Shown: one piece after another, positions 1 to 11,968 of the stretch
Numbering within the stretch: the first letter of the stretch is position 1
Layout of the letters: every line of letters starts with the position of its first letter
DNA from: Oopsacas minuta
Lineage: Eukaryota; Porifera; Hexactinellida; Lyssacinosida; Leucopsacidae
Direction of reading: 5' to 3'
Assembly (NCBI GenBank): GCA_024704765.1
Contig: JAKMXF010000343.1
Location: 911,095 to 975,094, forward strand
DNA length: 64,000 bases
Translations under genes and position numbers: made by a program
Notes under the pieces: model-generated
Told to the model about the DNA's origin: nothing
Database searches by the model: none
The model's input: the letters and a program-made list of their open reading frames with translations, nothing else

Positions 1-464
1 CCCTTGGCTGTCCGCTGGTATTCTGCAGGTAGAACCAACTCTGCTAGGGCGGTAGGCTGCACTGGAGCTGATAATACACTTGCACGCTGACGCTGTATCG
101 TCCGCTTCAGGCTGTCCAGCTTAGGTAGTTTAGCGGCAGTACCCTCTGATGCTGTTAGCATACCCTCACCGATTATGTGGTGTGAGTTATCCTGTGTGTC
201 TCGTGCTTTCCTCTTGATGCTGGCCTTTATCTCACAGCAGGCCGTAGCCTGCACATCAGGTACATGCAGATGCTCATTCGTACGCTTCACTATCTCTATT
301 CCCTTCGTATGAACCCTTGCTTTACACTCTCCTCTCTGCTCACACTGCCAATGTGTCATTTCTCCAACTCTCCTATGCATCAAGTATACGTATCCTCCTT
401 CTAACAGCTTTTGTCCTCCCTTATTTGTTCTGATCAGCCTGAAGGAGGGCTGATCAGGGTCCAT
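1..464 (-). CDS. MULE transposase, N-terminal FLYWCH part (MULE A; runs off left edge)
   Basis: An open frame reads from an ATG at 464 leftward to the window edge (about 154 codons) with no stop or frameshift. The N-terminus carries a FLYWCH-type zinc finger: 'GGYVYLMHRR', then 'HWQCEQRGECKAR' with zinc-ligand candidates C41, C47, H65 and H67. A basic linker follows, including 'LPKLDSLKRTIQ', which recurs in MULE B and in variant form in the other MULE copies here. FLYWCH domains bind DNA in known transposases; the DDE catalytic domain would lie outside the window. The protein is clearly homologous to the MULE B transposase (21313) but has diverged at many positions. It is the only MULE copy here without visible lesions, so it may be young. 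The promoter side faces the repeat terminus at 705-1412. Confidence 0.8.
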   Translation of the reverse strand, partial: MDPDQPSFRLIRTNKGGQKLLEGGYVYLMHRRVGEMTHWQCEQRGECKARVHTKGIEIVKRTNEHLHVPDVQATACCEIKASIKRKARDTQDNSHHIIGEGMLTASEGTAAKLPKLDSLKRTIQRQRASVLSAPVQPTALAELVLPAEYQRTAK

Positions 465-568
465 TGATAAATCACGAGTTGTTAAAAAGATATAAAAATA
501 TGGCAAATAATATTTAGCTGATAGTGCAAGCTGAAAATAATACAATTGCAACATTTAAATAGAACTAC

Positions 569-709
569 AAAGGTGACTCCATGTTTACTGGCAAACAACA
601 ATTAATTTCGCATCTTCTCCTTCAAAGGAATTAATTTCGCATCTTATAAAGGTGACTCCATGTTTGCTGGCAAATATACAATTAATTTCGCATCTTCTCC
701 ATCAAAGGA
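569..709. repeat. Imperfect tandem duplication, ~70-bp unit
   Basis: A unit containing 'AAGGTGACTCCATGTTT', 'CAATTAATTTCGCATCTTC' and 'TCAAAGGAATTAATT' occurs about twice in tandem upstream of the MULE A start codon. It lies inside the element, between the gene and its terminal array. No function can be assigned. Confidence 0.6.
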
Positions 710-1412
710 ATTAATTACTACGTGTGCATTCCTAATATAAATTCGTTACCTTTACTATAAATCATCTTACCTCACTTTGCTAACACAGAACTTCTATATT
801 TAGGTTTACGCTATCAAAACTGTAACATTAGATTCTTCTGAAATCATTCATCCCAAATTAATTGATTATATTTGCAATATTATTTAGCCATTTAAAACCT
901 GTTAAATTATTAACAAAAAAAATTGACCAATCAAAAGTGGAGCGAAATGTCGTGGAACGTTTTGTCGCTGGAACATTTTGTCGTGGGACATTTTGTCGCT
1001 GGAACATTTTGTCTGGAACATTTTGTCGTGGAACATTTTGTCGTGGAACGTTTTGTCGGTATCCGNAGGAATTAATTACTACGTGTGCATTCCTAATATA
1101 AATTCGTTACCTTTACTATAAATCATCTTACCTCACTTTGCTAACACAGAACTTCTATATTTAGGTTTACGCTATCAAAACTGTAACATCAGATTCTTCT
1201 GAAATCATTCATCCCAAATTAATTGATTATATTTGCAATATTATTTAGCCATTTAAAACCTGTTAAATTATTAACAAAAAAAATTGACCAATCAAAAGTG
1301 GAGCGAAATGTCGTGGAACGTTTTGTCGCTGGAACATTTTGTCGTGGAACATTTTGTCTGGAACATTTTGTCGTGGAACATTTTGTCGTGGAACGTTTTG
1401 TCGGTATCCGTC
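705..1412. repeat. Duplicated MULE A terminus around an N, with 15-bp repeat array
   Basis: Positions 705-1065 and 1067-1412 are two near-identical copies of the same sequence, separated by one ambiguous base (N) at 1066. Each copy ends in a tandem array of 'GTCGTGGAACATTTT'-type units (14-16 bp): about seven units in the first copy and six in the second, finishing 'GTCGGTATCCG'. The N at the exact junction suggests a contig join in which an overlap, or two alleles differing by one repeat unit, was not merged. A real tandem duplication is the alternative. Confidence 0.85.
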
Positions 1413-1720
1413 CAACACGACGGTGCTCCTGCCCATACAGCAAACAGTACTCAGGAATGGCTTCAGACAAATATTCCTGACTTTATCTCAAATGTAGAAT
1501 GGCCGCCGTCTAGCCCAGACCTCAACCCTCTAGATTTCTCAGTGTGGTCCATTTAGAGTCAAGTGCTTTCTCGAAGTCCCATAACAGTATTCAGTCTCTA
1601 AAGCAATCTCTGACAAGAAAATGGGCAAAAATCCCACAGGAGATGCTGCGTACCGCAGTGTGGGCAGTCTCCAGGCGTCTGAAGGTTGTTATCAAAAAGA
1701 AAGGCGGATACATAGAATAG
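1411..1720 (+). pseudogene. DD37D transposase, C-terminal half
   Basis: The reading frame begins inside the catalytic core: 'QHDGAPAHTANSTQEW' holds the second catalytic Asp, and 'WPPSSPDLNPLDFSVW' the third acidic residue, an Asp with 37 residues between them. DD37D is the signature of the maT-like branch of Tc1/mariner. A 1-base deletion near 1548 shifts the frame; the rest continues to 'KKKGGYIE' and a stop at 1720, an ending shared with the other DD37D copies here. The N-terminal half is absent from the window. Confidence 0.8.
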
Positions 1721-1840
1721 AGATTATGCACAATAAACTCATAATGCCTAACTCCTCATGCTATAATATCAACTCTATATAATGAATATTGGTTAAATTA
1801 TAATAGTTTTTCTATGTGCCAGAACTTATTGGCCACCATG
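1413..1840 (+). mobile_element. Tc1/mariner-like DD37D element, 3' part
   Basis: This is the right half of a Tc1/mariner-type element cut by MULE A. Its right end, read inward, is 'CATGGTGGCCAATAAGTTCT', close to the TIR of the complete copy at 6991-8290 ('...GGTGGCCCATAAGTTCT'), followed by a TA dinucleotide at 1841-1842 as expected for a target duplication. The left half is outside the window, beyond MULE A. Confidence 0.8.
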
Positions 1841-1857
1841 TATATTGTGTATTTAAC

Positions 1858-2555
1858 TCTATAATACTAAATCTCAATTGTACTCTGTCTGTCTGTTTAT
1901 CGGTTGTCAAGGAAAGGATTTACGGTATGCAAAGTTGTTATAGTCGCATAAGTATGTATTTATCGTGTTTATCAAGGAAGTAAATAGAATTCAATAAAAC
2001 TTCACAAAATATATTGAACATGCTGAATCCGATTTTCACACTTTTGGATTAATCATATGTAAATTTATTGTTGTTTTTATGAATATATAGTAAACAAATT
2101 ATCTAAATCTCAAAAGATACATACTGGCTTGCTCTAAACAGCTATACATTGGTAACACAGTGCGCTGAATCCGAAGATCGTATTTTCAAGTTTCTATTTG
2201 TAAATTTTTGGTTGTTTTATGAATATAAAGTAAACAAATTTCAAATTTGAGGTAGAATCATACTTTCAACGACTATCCTGGGGTATTCGAGTATGCTGAG
2301 TCCGAATATGATATGGTAAACAATATATTGTGAATATTTGTTTACTTTTAGGTACATAAAGTGAACAATTTTATAATTGAGGTAGAATCATACTTTTAGC
2401 GACTATACTGGCATACTCGATTATGCTGAGTCCGAGAATTGTAAACAACATCAATATTTTTAAATCTCAATTGTTTTTTGTCTGTTTATTTGTCTGTTGA
2501 ATACCTCGAGGCGCAATGCGCTGAATTCATCTCGAAGTGACGAGCCAAAGGCTAG
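1858..2555 (+). mobile_element. Helitron-like non-autonomous element
   Basis: The 5' end starts 'TCTATAATACTAAATCTCAA' followed by a TGTCTGTCTGTTTAT-rich tract, a look common to animal Helitron 5' ends. The 3' end has short hairpins (GCGC-AAT-GCGC and AGCC-AAA-GGCT) and stops at CTAG followed by T, as expected for the CTRR rule. Internal motifs ('GAGGTAGAATCATACTT', 'TATGCTGAGTCCGA') recur within it and at 44086-44470. No Rep/helicase ORF is present. The preceding base is C rather than the usual A, so the call is moderate. Confidence 0.5.
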
Positions 2556-3893
2556 TTATAGATAAATTAATATTGGAGAAACGACGGAAATGATGAAGTT
2601 CTAGGCTCTTATGACAAAAGCGAATATCTGATCCAGTGATACCAGAAATAGCCTGTTCTACAGACAATTGGATGCGAAAACTTACAAATTACCTTGTATT
2701 TGAGATTATGATGCAATATTTTTGTTATACCAAATATATATCTGGAATATAATAAAGTAAATATATACTTTTTCCAGGCCTAATGGGTCGTTTACATCGC
2801 ATGCCACCCATTTTACTACCAGCTGTTATCCGCCCAAAAATTGAATATATATCACACAATGTAAGGTCATAATATACTTGACAATTTACAATACTATAAT
2901 GGATAATATTATACGACAACTAGGCGAAAATATTTTGAATTTTCTTCCAATATATTTATGTGAATCTTAATTATCAATAGTTGTCTGTTTAATGATATTA
3001 GGCATGGCTGAACGTACACTTTGAAAAGATAGGCTGAACAGGGGGACTTGGAGCGGGTATCTGAGTTAACCTCCCCTGGGAACTTATTTAGGAATCTTAC
3101 TCGTGAGTGGGAATTATTTAAATATAGTAGTATTGACATTTAGTCTGAATCAATTTTTAGGAATAGTCGATTAGCAGAATACCTGATAACTGGTGCTCTA
3201 GCCGCCGCTGCAGTTGCGCAGCGTGCTAAGGTCTGAGCAGTAGCATTGCTGGAGAGGGAGAGACACTCCAGAGAAATTTATGAGGAGATCCCGGTCAACG
3301 TGACACTGGTAGAGGCGGATCTAAGTATGTCAGGGTCCAAACCTTAGACTGCGGGCTTGGGTATGGCCTAAGTGCTCATCCGCTAAGTCTTGTTGCCGTT
3401 TGTGGGAGGGAGGACTGCTTTCAGGTCCTTAATAGACAGATTAGGTCCATTACTTGATGTATCTATGTTTTAGGAGTATTATGACTTCCAGACACGAGGA
3501 AAACCTTTTGATTTGCTCATAGTGCATTGACTTCTGGGCGAGGCATCTCAAAAAATATTATCGATAGAGGGTGGATCTTGAATTAGAATTATTCTATATC
3601 ATTGAGGGATTCTAGTGTATGAAACAGGTTATCATAAATAATCCAAACTGAGTGATATAAAATCAATGTACTAAAAAGAAGTTAGTATAGTTGAAAAATA
3701 CTGAATATAATTGAAAATGTGTGATACCAAAAATTGTATTTGCTAAAATCATTGTATTTTATACACTATTATCTTCTAGTAGTCTTAGTCAAAGATACAA
3801 TATTTGGCACCAACCTTCTAAGATAATATAGATATGCTCTACAATAATTGTATAGGATTCATATATAGCCCATTTTTAACTTGGTAATAACTA
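2556..3893. other. No recognisable gene
   Basis: Short open frames on both strands have no recognisable motifs and look like chance in AT-rich sequence. About 3200-3450 is less AT-rich than its surroundings but matches nothing I recognise. Confidence 0.5.
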
Positions 3894-5205
3894 CAGGGTG
3901 TCTAGTAAGTTCTGTTATATGTCAATTCCCCAATAATTTCAAATTTATCCATTATAAACCCATGAAACCTTCTATTTTCTTAGGACTTATGTTCCTAATT
4001 ACACATTACAAATATCATTCAATATAGCCTCCCTTTTTATGAATTACGGAAGTTAGTCTGCTCCGAAACTGATGGACAGCTTTTCGCAGTTCCTCCCGTG
4101 GGATTTTCTGCCATCCACTCAACACACTAACTTTGAGGGACTCCAAACTCTTGTGAGATTTCGCACAGGCCCTTCTCTCCAAGTTTGCCCAAACAGAATA
4201 GTGGAGTGGGTTTAAATCTGGGCTTGATGGTGACCATTCATCCTTACTTATGAAATCGATATTTTGCTCTCGGAACCAACCCTGGGATACTTTTGAAGCA
4301 TGTGCAGGCGCAAGGCTTGTTGGTAAATCCAAGGATGGTTTTGAAAGAGCTTCTCACCAGCAGACGCAATTTCAGGCTCCAAGACCAGCTCTCTGTAGGT
4401 CTGGGAGTTTATTTTCATTCCTTGGGGGACAAAAATCAGGTTTGTCCGTGAGTCTGCCGACACTCCCGCCCATACCATCAGAGAAAGAGGCTTCTGGACT
4501 CTATCAATGTACTTGATGCTAACTGGGATATCCTGACTTCGAGAAGCAAGTATACGGTCGTTTTGACGATTGCTTGCCTCCTCAAAAGTGAACAGCTTCT
4601 CATCTGAGAAGAGAATCTGATCTTCAGTCCCAGAAGCGAATCGGGCTTTTAGTTGTATGCATCTTTTGAGTCGCTTACGATATATGGAGTCGTTAAGATG
4701 GTGTGCGTTTTTCCTCTTATAGGACTTCATTCCTAGGTCCTCTACAACCAATTTCCGTATCGTTTCGTGATTGAACACAGAATTCACGAGACATTTTTCG
4801 CATTGAACGCCGGGGATTTCTCAGGATTCGACATCTAACACTATTCTTCAGGGCTGATGTGCGAGCGGATCTTGGACGACCAATTCGCTTCCTGTCAGAC
4901 ACGCTCCCAGTCTCAATATATCGTTTTATTGTGCGATAGATCAACGTGGGATTGACTTTATCATTTTTTAGCCTTTTTAGAATTTCACTGTTGCTAAACC
5001 CAGATTCGTGGAAAGTGGCAATTTTTGAACGAATTTCTTCTAACATGATTTTCTGGGAAATCATCAACTTGAATGATATATACTTGGTATAATTCGAAAG
5101 AGCGCCAAAAATGCTACAAGAAATTCTAGAAGATTACTTCATAAGTATATTAATAGCTACTGTCTAAGGCGCCAAAATGTATAACAGAACTTATTAGACA
5201 CCCTG
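3894..5205 (-). mobile_element. Complete DD37D Tc1/mariner-like element
   Basis: The element is 1312 bp with TIRs 'CAGGGTGTCTAGTAAGTTCT' (left) and the near-identical 'CAGGGTGTCTAATAAGTTCT' (right, inverted), continuing to about 26 bp. It is flanked by TA at 3892-3893 and 5206-5207. It holds one decayed transposase on the minus strand. Confidence 0.92.
4015..5067 (-). pseudogene. DD37D transposase, inactivated
   Basis: Three overlapping open pieces in different frames make up one transposase. The N-terminus (from 5067) has a helix-turn-helix region: 'SGFSNSEILKRLKNDK', then 'LIYRTIKRYIETGSVSDRKR' and a GRPR-type linker. The middle has the first catalytic Asp in 'ILFSDEKLFTFEE'. The second catalytic site is destroyed: where relatives read 'QQDGAPAHT', this copy has an Asp-to-Ala change plus a 1-base frameshift. 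The third site reads 'SPDLNPLHYSVW', with His in place of Asp. It ends in 'KKGGYIE'. Two of three catalytic residues are lost, so the enzyme is dead even apart from the frameshifts. Confidence 0.88.
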
Positions 5206-6342
5206 TACATAGATACATGACATCAAGAGAAAAATCTTAATGAGATAAATTATTCCCACACTGAATAATGTGCAAAAACACCATAAAAATATGGGGTTAT
5301 CGGATGTTAATTTTCGCTAGTGAATCTCCTGAAGTTTATTTCCTGAGAGACACGTCATATCCGAGTTCTACAGTAATTTGCACTCTCTGTTTTAATATTA
5401 TTCCACTTGCTACTATTGAAACTACAGTCTATCTTGGCTAAAACTATAATCAGGACGCTGGCTAAAATGTGGCCCTTATGTGTAGGTGTCTCCAATAGAG
5501 GTCGCTACTATTGAAAATTGTTCCTGCTGGACTCTAAGTAGCCGTTCAGCAGGTTTCGCTGTACTGCACTGTAAGTCAACTAATAGTGGAGAACGAAGAA
5601 TATACAATTGCAATCAAGTCAAACAATTAATATAATCATTTATGTTCTTAATCTATAAATTATGTACATCTAGTACTGGATTGCTAATGAATTGTGGATT
5701 TACCATTAAAATATAAAAATGTGTTAATTTTGTTTCGGCATGATTGTCCTTTATCATCAATGTATAAAAATGAGAGATTAGACACTTAGAATGCTTTAGA
5801 ATATCACAAAATATCAAATAATTGTATATAAGGTAATATACCAATTATTGAAATTTTATTAGTCCAGGGTAATTGCTATCCGTGTTCCAAAATTTGAATA
5901 GAATGCCACTGCCTTAATGTATAGAATTCTATGGTATATATAAGTTTATATGTCCATAATTTACTGAAGAAACTGGAAGTCCCTCCAGTGCCGATTTAGC
6001 ATACGAGCGAATTTTGGCAATTGTTTGGACTAGTTCGTTGCTTGGAGCAGAGTTCAGACCTATACGAAATATAACGTAATTGTTACCTTTTTTTGGAATT
6101 TCGAAAATCACATTATTAGCCACCCCTCAAAATCATAAATGTCCTCTCTTCGTCACTTTGACCAAATGCTACAAATCTTGGAATATAACGTCATCATGAA
6201 TTTACAAAAAACAAAAGTATTCCAAATTCGCAAATTTTGAGAATTTCTTAATATCTGAGTTACGAAGTGCCGAGATTACTAACCATAAGCCACGAACTAG
6301 CTCTAGTAACCTAAATATGACTCCCTGACTCCCTGTATAGAT
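5206..6342. other. No recognisable gene
   Basis: AT-rich sequence with short open frames only (for example minus strand 5653-5844 and 5929-6123) that show no domain I recognise. No repeat ends are evident. Confidence 0.5.
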
Positions 6343-6350
6343 GCCGCAAT

Positions 6351-6761
6351 CAGGTTTGTTAAAAGGTCCTACATAGTCTGATCAAGTCTGGTCTCAAGAT
6401 TGATCAGATTATTTTCTGGTCATTTTCAAGTTATTTCTCAATCAATTGAGCGCAATTAATCAACTTAGGAATGGAGAAACAATCACTAATAGATGGATGG
6501 ATATACTGTCAGTTATACTCAGTATGTATTTTGAAGACAGCCTATAACATTGAAGATATATCATACTCGAAACTAGTTGACCGTATTATAGAAGTACTCC
6601 AATTCAATTTACGAATAGATAAATGATGGGATTAGCAAGGTAAGATTATCAGAGGAGAAAGAATACCGCAAATTCCCTGAATCCCGAGCTGAATATACTA
6701 TGAATGACCTGCAAATGACCTGTAAATGACGAAAAACTGACCTGGCCATTTGACAAGCCTG
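6351..6761. mobile_element. hAT-type MITE, copy 1
   Basis: This is a 411-bp non-coding element. The left end is 'CAGGTTTGTTAAAAGGTCC' and the right end inverted is 'CAGGCTTGTCAAA'. It is flanked by near-matching 8-bp repeats, 'gccgcaat' (6343-6350) and 'gctgcaat' (6762-6769). The whole body aligns with the copy at 36173-36592. An 8-bp duplication and a CAG...CTG tip are typical of the hAT superfamily. No transposase is encoded. Confidence 0.85.
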
Positions 6762-6990
6762 GCTGCAATGCACCAGAACCCGACTGAATTTGGGCTTCTG
6801 GATCAAATAAATATTTCCGGATATTTCAATGTTTATCGTCCCCTACTGAAATTCATGTTTTTCCTCAAATCTAAAGGATAAAATGTTAAATAATTATCAT
6901 TGAATAACATCAGAAACGAAATCTCTAGCATCAATTTGAAATAATCGCAAAAAGTGTGAAAATAAGATTAATCAGATGATATGTCATTTA

Positions 6991-8290
6991 TAGGGTGGCC
7001 CATAAGTTCTGTCCCACAGATAAAAGGCCATAATTTTGGCAAAACTCAATGAAATGACTTAAAATCTTAACACAATAACGTACACATTATTTGGATAATA
7101 ATTTATTATGCTTATTCAATATATCCACCTTTTTCTTAATTACACCCTAAGTCGTGAAAGAACCGCCTCTACTGCCATTCACATGGTTTCCTGGAGGATT
7201 TCACTTCAAGTACGTATTATTGATCGCTTCAGGGCCTCCAAATTTTCTGGGATTTACAACAAGCCTTTGTTTGTAATATAGACTAAATTGAGAAGTCTAG
7301 AGGGTTAAGGTCCGGACTAGATAGAGGCCATTCCTGTTTGGAAATACAGTCAGGAATTTCGGAGTGAAGCCAGGTTTAGTGGTATTTGCTGTATGAGCAG
7401 GGGCACCGTCTTGTTGGAACAAAAAGGATTCATTGTTAAACATATACTTGCTAGGATCTTTGACTATAGGCTTTAGAACAAGGTTTTGGTATGTTTGATC
7501 ATACATTATTACCCTAGTTGGGATGAAAACTATCGGACTCCGGCTAAGTGAGGATATTCCATCCCAAACCATAACAGAAAATAGTTTCTGTAGTCTTTTT
7601 ACATATCTGTACTCCTCAGGGATGGTAGACGCTGTAGGAGACAATATTCTGTCGTTTTGTTGATTATAAGCTTCCTCTATCGTAAATAATTTCTCATCTG
7701 AGAACAGGACATGATCAATACCTTGGATATCGAACCTGTCAATGAGGCCTTTGCTCTCCTCAGCCTCTTCTCCTTCATTACCTTTGACCTATAGTGTACT
7801 TTACATTTTGTAAATGAGGATAAAACCAGCTCTCTTTTGGCAATTCTTTGGAGGGAAGAACGAGATACTTTGAGCTCTGCAGCCATTTTTTAACCGATCA
7901 ACTGGGATTTCGCCATACACGACCTCTTACGATCTTCCTCATCCTTGGTGTCATGACAAATGCGGTACGACCAGATCTGGGCTTGTCAGAGACGCTGTCA
8001 GTATCCTTATACCTATTAATGGTACGGTATACAACTTTCGCCTCGTTTTAGGAATATTGAGAATCTCGTAATTTCACTTTGATCTTTCCTTTTTTGAAAT
8101 ATTTCGATAATTGTCAACCTTTCCGTTCCCATCGAGGAATTTGTCTAGATAAACTGAGATGTTAAGATGAACAGTTTAGAATACTTATAAGACTATATAG
8201 AAGCTTGAAAAGCAAAACCAATTTCCTAGCTTTACCATAAAATCTATAGTCATGTATTAAAGTATGGGACAGAACTTATGGGCCACCCTG
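6991..8290 (-). mobile_element. Complete DD37D Tc1/mariner-like element
   Basis: This 1300-bp element has a left TIR reading TAGGGTGGCCCATAAGTTCT and a right TIR (inverted) reading CAGGGTGGCCCATAAGTTCT; both go on through GTCCCA. TA dinucleotides flank it (6989-6990 and 8291-8292). It belongs to the same family as the half element at 1413-1840. Confidence 0.92.
7112..8132 (-). pseudogene. DD37D transposase, inactivated
   Basis: The start ATG is at 8132 ('MGTERLTIIEIFQKRKDQS') and the end is 'KKGGYIE' with its stop at 7112. Several frameshifts and stops break it. Recognisable blocks are the N-terminal HTH region, 'MAAELKVSRSSLQRIAK' near 7886, 'LSSDEKLFTIEEAYN' with the first Asp (read across a frameshift near 7680), 'FLFQQDGAPAHTANTT' with the second Asp near 7410, and a damaged third-site region near 7300. 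The family uses D-D-37-D. Coding strand and order agree with the copies at 4015, 12131 and 1411. Confidence 0.85.
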
Positions 8291-8760
8291 TAGATATGGA
8301 ATTGAAAGTGTGAAATTTGAAATCTACATACTCAACCACGCCTGAGTAGTTAATAAAACGAAATATTTAGCATGATTTGAAAAATATACAAAAAGGTGTA
8401 AAATATGATTAATCATATGATCAATCTATCAAACATAGATTTGAAAATGTCAGGATTGAAATCTACATACTCGATTACCTCTGAATAGCAGTTAAATAGA
8501 AATCTCCAGCGTCATTAGAATAGTAAGCCAAAATGTGTGAAATTTGATTATTGATATGATAAATCTGTGAATTTTCAACTTTCATACTCTGAATATCTCA
8601 AAATCGGAATCTACGTACCAATTTCCCTCTAACAGCATGTTGAAACCTAATTTCTTGCTTGTTTTGTATGTCATAGAAAGTTTTGAAAATATGGTTGATC
8701 ACCAAAAGGGTGTGAAATATTCACTTAGCAAGAAATCTTATTTGAGGTGCTAATCTCCGA

Positions 8761-11700
8761 CTTAAAATGTATATGTATACAAATTTTCATAAAAATCTTT
8801 AAGATTTCGTACGGCAGGGCAAACGTACGTACATAAGGACGTCAAACAGCGTCCATGCAATTACTGCATCTCCCTATCGTAGCTGCACTAAAAATGTAAA
8901 TATAATAAATATTCTGGGATCCAAATGCTGAGAATTTCACGCGCTGAATGGAATCTGGCAGCCATTAATGAAATTTTTGGCCGTCTGGGGCGGTATTAAA
9001 AATCATATCTTAAAGACAAAACTATGAGGTATCATAAAATATCGCTAAACACCTGCACATACTGCACACTATAATTTTATGCGCTAAATTGGCAGTTTTC
9101 ATTATGTCCGATCATATTTCTTTCTGAAGTAGTGTCACAATAAAAATTCAGCTTTTAGAGTTATGTAAGTTCGCAATTTTGGAATAATAGGTTACAGCTG
9201 GCATATTCTAAAAGGGAACACCATTATCAAGTTTAAAACACTATGTAGTAATACTGTTTCAGATTTTGAATAGAATGGAAATTTCGTGGCTGAAACTTTC
9301 AATAATATTATTCAATATTGATTATATAATTTCGTTACGCACTATTTGAATAATTTTAGTCCTATACCATATAAATTTTGATTTCTAGATTCTAAACAAG
9401 AATGAATTTGAACAATAATATCATAGATTTCCAAAAACCATGAAAAATATACCTGCTTCCCTCATTATCCATAGTGATATATGCATCCACCTCAATAGAG
9501 ATTCATATTGGCAGCATAAATCAGGTAGGGGTCTATATTATCCTTGATAAAATCTATTGGGGTGCAGAATATTATCATCGTGGAATAAAATTCAGTCAAA
9601 TCATTATTTATAGGGTTTTAATCTTCAGCACCACATTAGATATAAATAGAGGGTGTAATATAATCCCCTCAATTAATCTAACATGGCTAATTAATTGTAC
9701 TACAAGTATGCCCAGTGAAAGATCAGATATAAGTTTCGTTTCAGTCAGACAATTTAGGCAATACAAATCAAAGTAATTAAGTGCTATAACCCAGTGGGTA
9801 ATTATTTGAAATCAACAATTTTCAAATATTGATTCGAGCAATAAGGCGTGCATCTTCGTATGTAAAGATACTATTGTCAGTAGTCCGATCAACTAGCACG
9901 GAAAGCAATACATACTACCTATTGGTAACAGACCACAGTTAGTATTCTCAGTTTACTAGGTTCTACTTAACAATAGTTAGATTGTCACTTATTGTTCACT
10001 TTTCAATTGTGGTACTTATCTGTTCCTATCTTGTAGCTTATTAGAATCCTAAATCTTTTCTTGGGGTCACTTAATCAGACTAATAGGCTAATCGCACCTT
10101 AACAATATACTTGATAAACCTGTGAGACCAAGTTAAGTGACATCATTGGGTCTACATCCATTAATTTTTACCAATCATATATTTCTAGCAACACCTACCA
10201 AATTTATCGAATTCTTTCTAGCAAGAATTTACATTGAGATGAGTAATTCTGATTCAATTTCGTAATTCTACGGGTCTGAACTACCCTGGGATAAAATTTT
10301 CGTGATAAACCAAAGTCGCTGAATTATTGAAAAATTCATTTATGTGATTTGAGCTGCACAAATTAATATGCCATACTTTATATCAAATCACAATGTTGCA
10401 AAATTTGATGTATTCACAGCAATGCAAATGTTTCTAACTCCGTTTAGACGAGGCTCAAACAATTTTCACATTTCTCCCCTGGTGGTCCCAATATTCTATT
10501 GATGTTATCCTACTTATGCTACATGTAGCACAATAAGTAATATGTTTTTATCGGAAACACCTTTGTTCCTAAACTTTCGAAATATTAATCCTTGGGTATT
10601 TCAGACCAGTAGAATTCAGAAATTACATCAGAATTAGTCAATCCCATTTGAGATTCGTTTTGGAACCTATTTGATAATTAATGAGGCTACTACTTATTCG
10701 ATTAGCCATATGGTGGAAAAAATATTGATAAATTTAGCCCAATGATGTCTAATAAATGATCAAATGAAGAGAAATTTCATGGTGCTACAAATTTGATTGA
10801 TGACAAGACTTTTAAATATTTGTCAATTAATAGATGTACTATTGAACTTGAACGCATTCTCATCGGAACAATTATTTTCGTTTTGATTCCTTGAAAGGAA
10901 TTCAGACATTTCGAATTTTCGATAATATTTTCAGGTACAGAAGTTACATAGTAAAACTACAATTATAGTAAGCTTAGTAAATACTTAGTCATTTCACGAA
11001 TACTCCGAGTAAACCTTATCTACTGCAATCATTAGTTGATAATGAGTTCCATTATGGTGAATGTATATTTACCCTTTAGAATTTACTGGGGAGACTTCCA
11101 GGGCATCTATTAGCTTCGCACCCTAACAGAAATTACCATCTTCTTACCCCCAATGTCTGAAATAACCAAATATGTTTTTAATTATAAAGCTGCAGCAAAT
11201 ATCTTCACGTCTATACCCCACAAATATACCTCCTTCTATCAGATTTGGTGATGTAGTTTGACACATTTCTATAATTCATTACACTAATTGGAAATTTATA
11301 TGCTATAAATCTATCACATACTTCCTTCATGATATCCTGGTGATATAATACTTTCATAGTCTTTGACCTCTTGTAAATTATTCTCATTACGCTAAACTGT
11401 TGCTCTTTTGAGGAATTAGCCCTGATTGTTGAAATCATTTGGCTTTTCCACAATCATGGTTAATTCCCTGTTAACTTTACACTCTTTACTCACAACTTCT
11501 CTATAAGAGTTTTTCCGAGACATTAAACTAGAAAATAACTTACCAAATTATAAAACTTATATATAATAAATCTACTTCTCTTACTCATATGCCATTCGTT
11601 TATACAATCTTGATTCTCAACCCGCACTCTCTTCTTGGGTTTAAATAATTTATGAGCCAGTGAAGTGAAAGCAAATTTAAATGCGATTTTATCCTTAATA

Positions 11701-11968
11701 TTCGAATAACTTTTCTTATACAATCCCTCGCGTCTCTAGGTTCTGAATTAATTTACTATGTTTAACAATTCGAAATCATTTCTCTTCAGTTGCATTACTA
11801 TCAATTGAAATTCTTCCGAAGGATCAGCATTAATATAATCCCACTCAACAAAGGTACTAATGGCATAGAGTATCTAAGAAGAAATTCTATGATTTAGAAC
11901 TTTAAGATATGCTCTTTGGGTGAGGTTTAAGATATTCTCCCTCGTTCAATGGTTTCAGAATTTTCTTA
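8761..11968. other. Long AT-rich stretch without a recognisable gene
   Basis: Apart from the weak candidate at 11211-11740, only short unconvincing open frames occur, such as + strand 9474-9776, which shows no motif. No TIRs, target duplications or tandem arrays were found. Confidence 0.45.
11211..11740 (-). other. Two adjacent unrecognised open frames, possible gene fragment
   Basis: On the minus strand, an open piece at 11723-11523 includes a basic stretch 'KPKKRVRVENQDC' and runs to a GTAAGT-like donor near 11540. A second piece (11453-11211) follows after about 70 bp in another frame. Basic residues and moderate codon complexity make them slightly more gene-like than their surroundings, but I recognise no domain. 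They could be host exons or chance frames. Confidence 0.2.

Larger units (their letters stand above)
1..1412 (-). mobile_element. MULE A, 5' portion with repeat-array terminus
   Basis: The transposase reads leftward and the element's end lies to the right. The terminus reads outward as an array of about 15-bp units ending 'GTCGGTATCCG', the reverse complement of the tip that starts MULE B ('GGATACCGACAATTCGCACC'). A sub-terminal motif 'ATTGACCAATCAAA' is shared with the right end of MULE B. Directly beyond 1412 the sequence becomes the second half of a DD37D transposase, so this element inserted into that gene. The other element end is outside the window. Confidence 0.75.
6890..8760. repeat. 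Decayed ~140-bp tandem repeats, split by a DD37D element
   Basis: Units recur at about 8319, 8459 and 8606, each containing a 'GAAATCTACATACTC'-like block followed by 'AAAAAGGTGTAAAATATGAT'-like sequence; the spacing is about 140-147 bp. A related unit lies at 6890-6985, just left of the DD37D element at 6991-8290, so that element landed inside the array. A similar stretch occurs near 27950. The units are strongly diverged from one another. Confidence 0.55.

Noticed and set aside
9474-9776. A 100-residue open frame
   Set aside because: No domain, no supporting splice or regulatory context, and AT-rich composition typical of chance frames.
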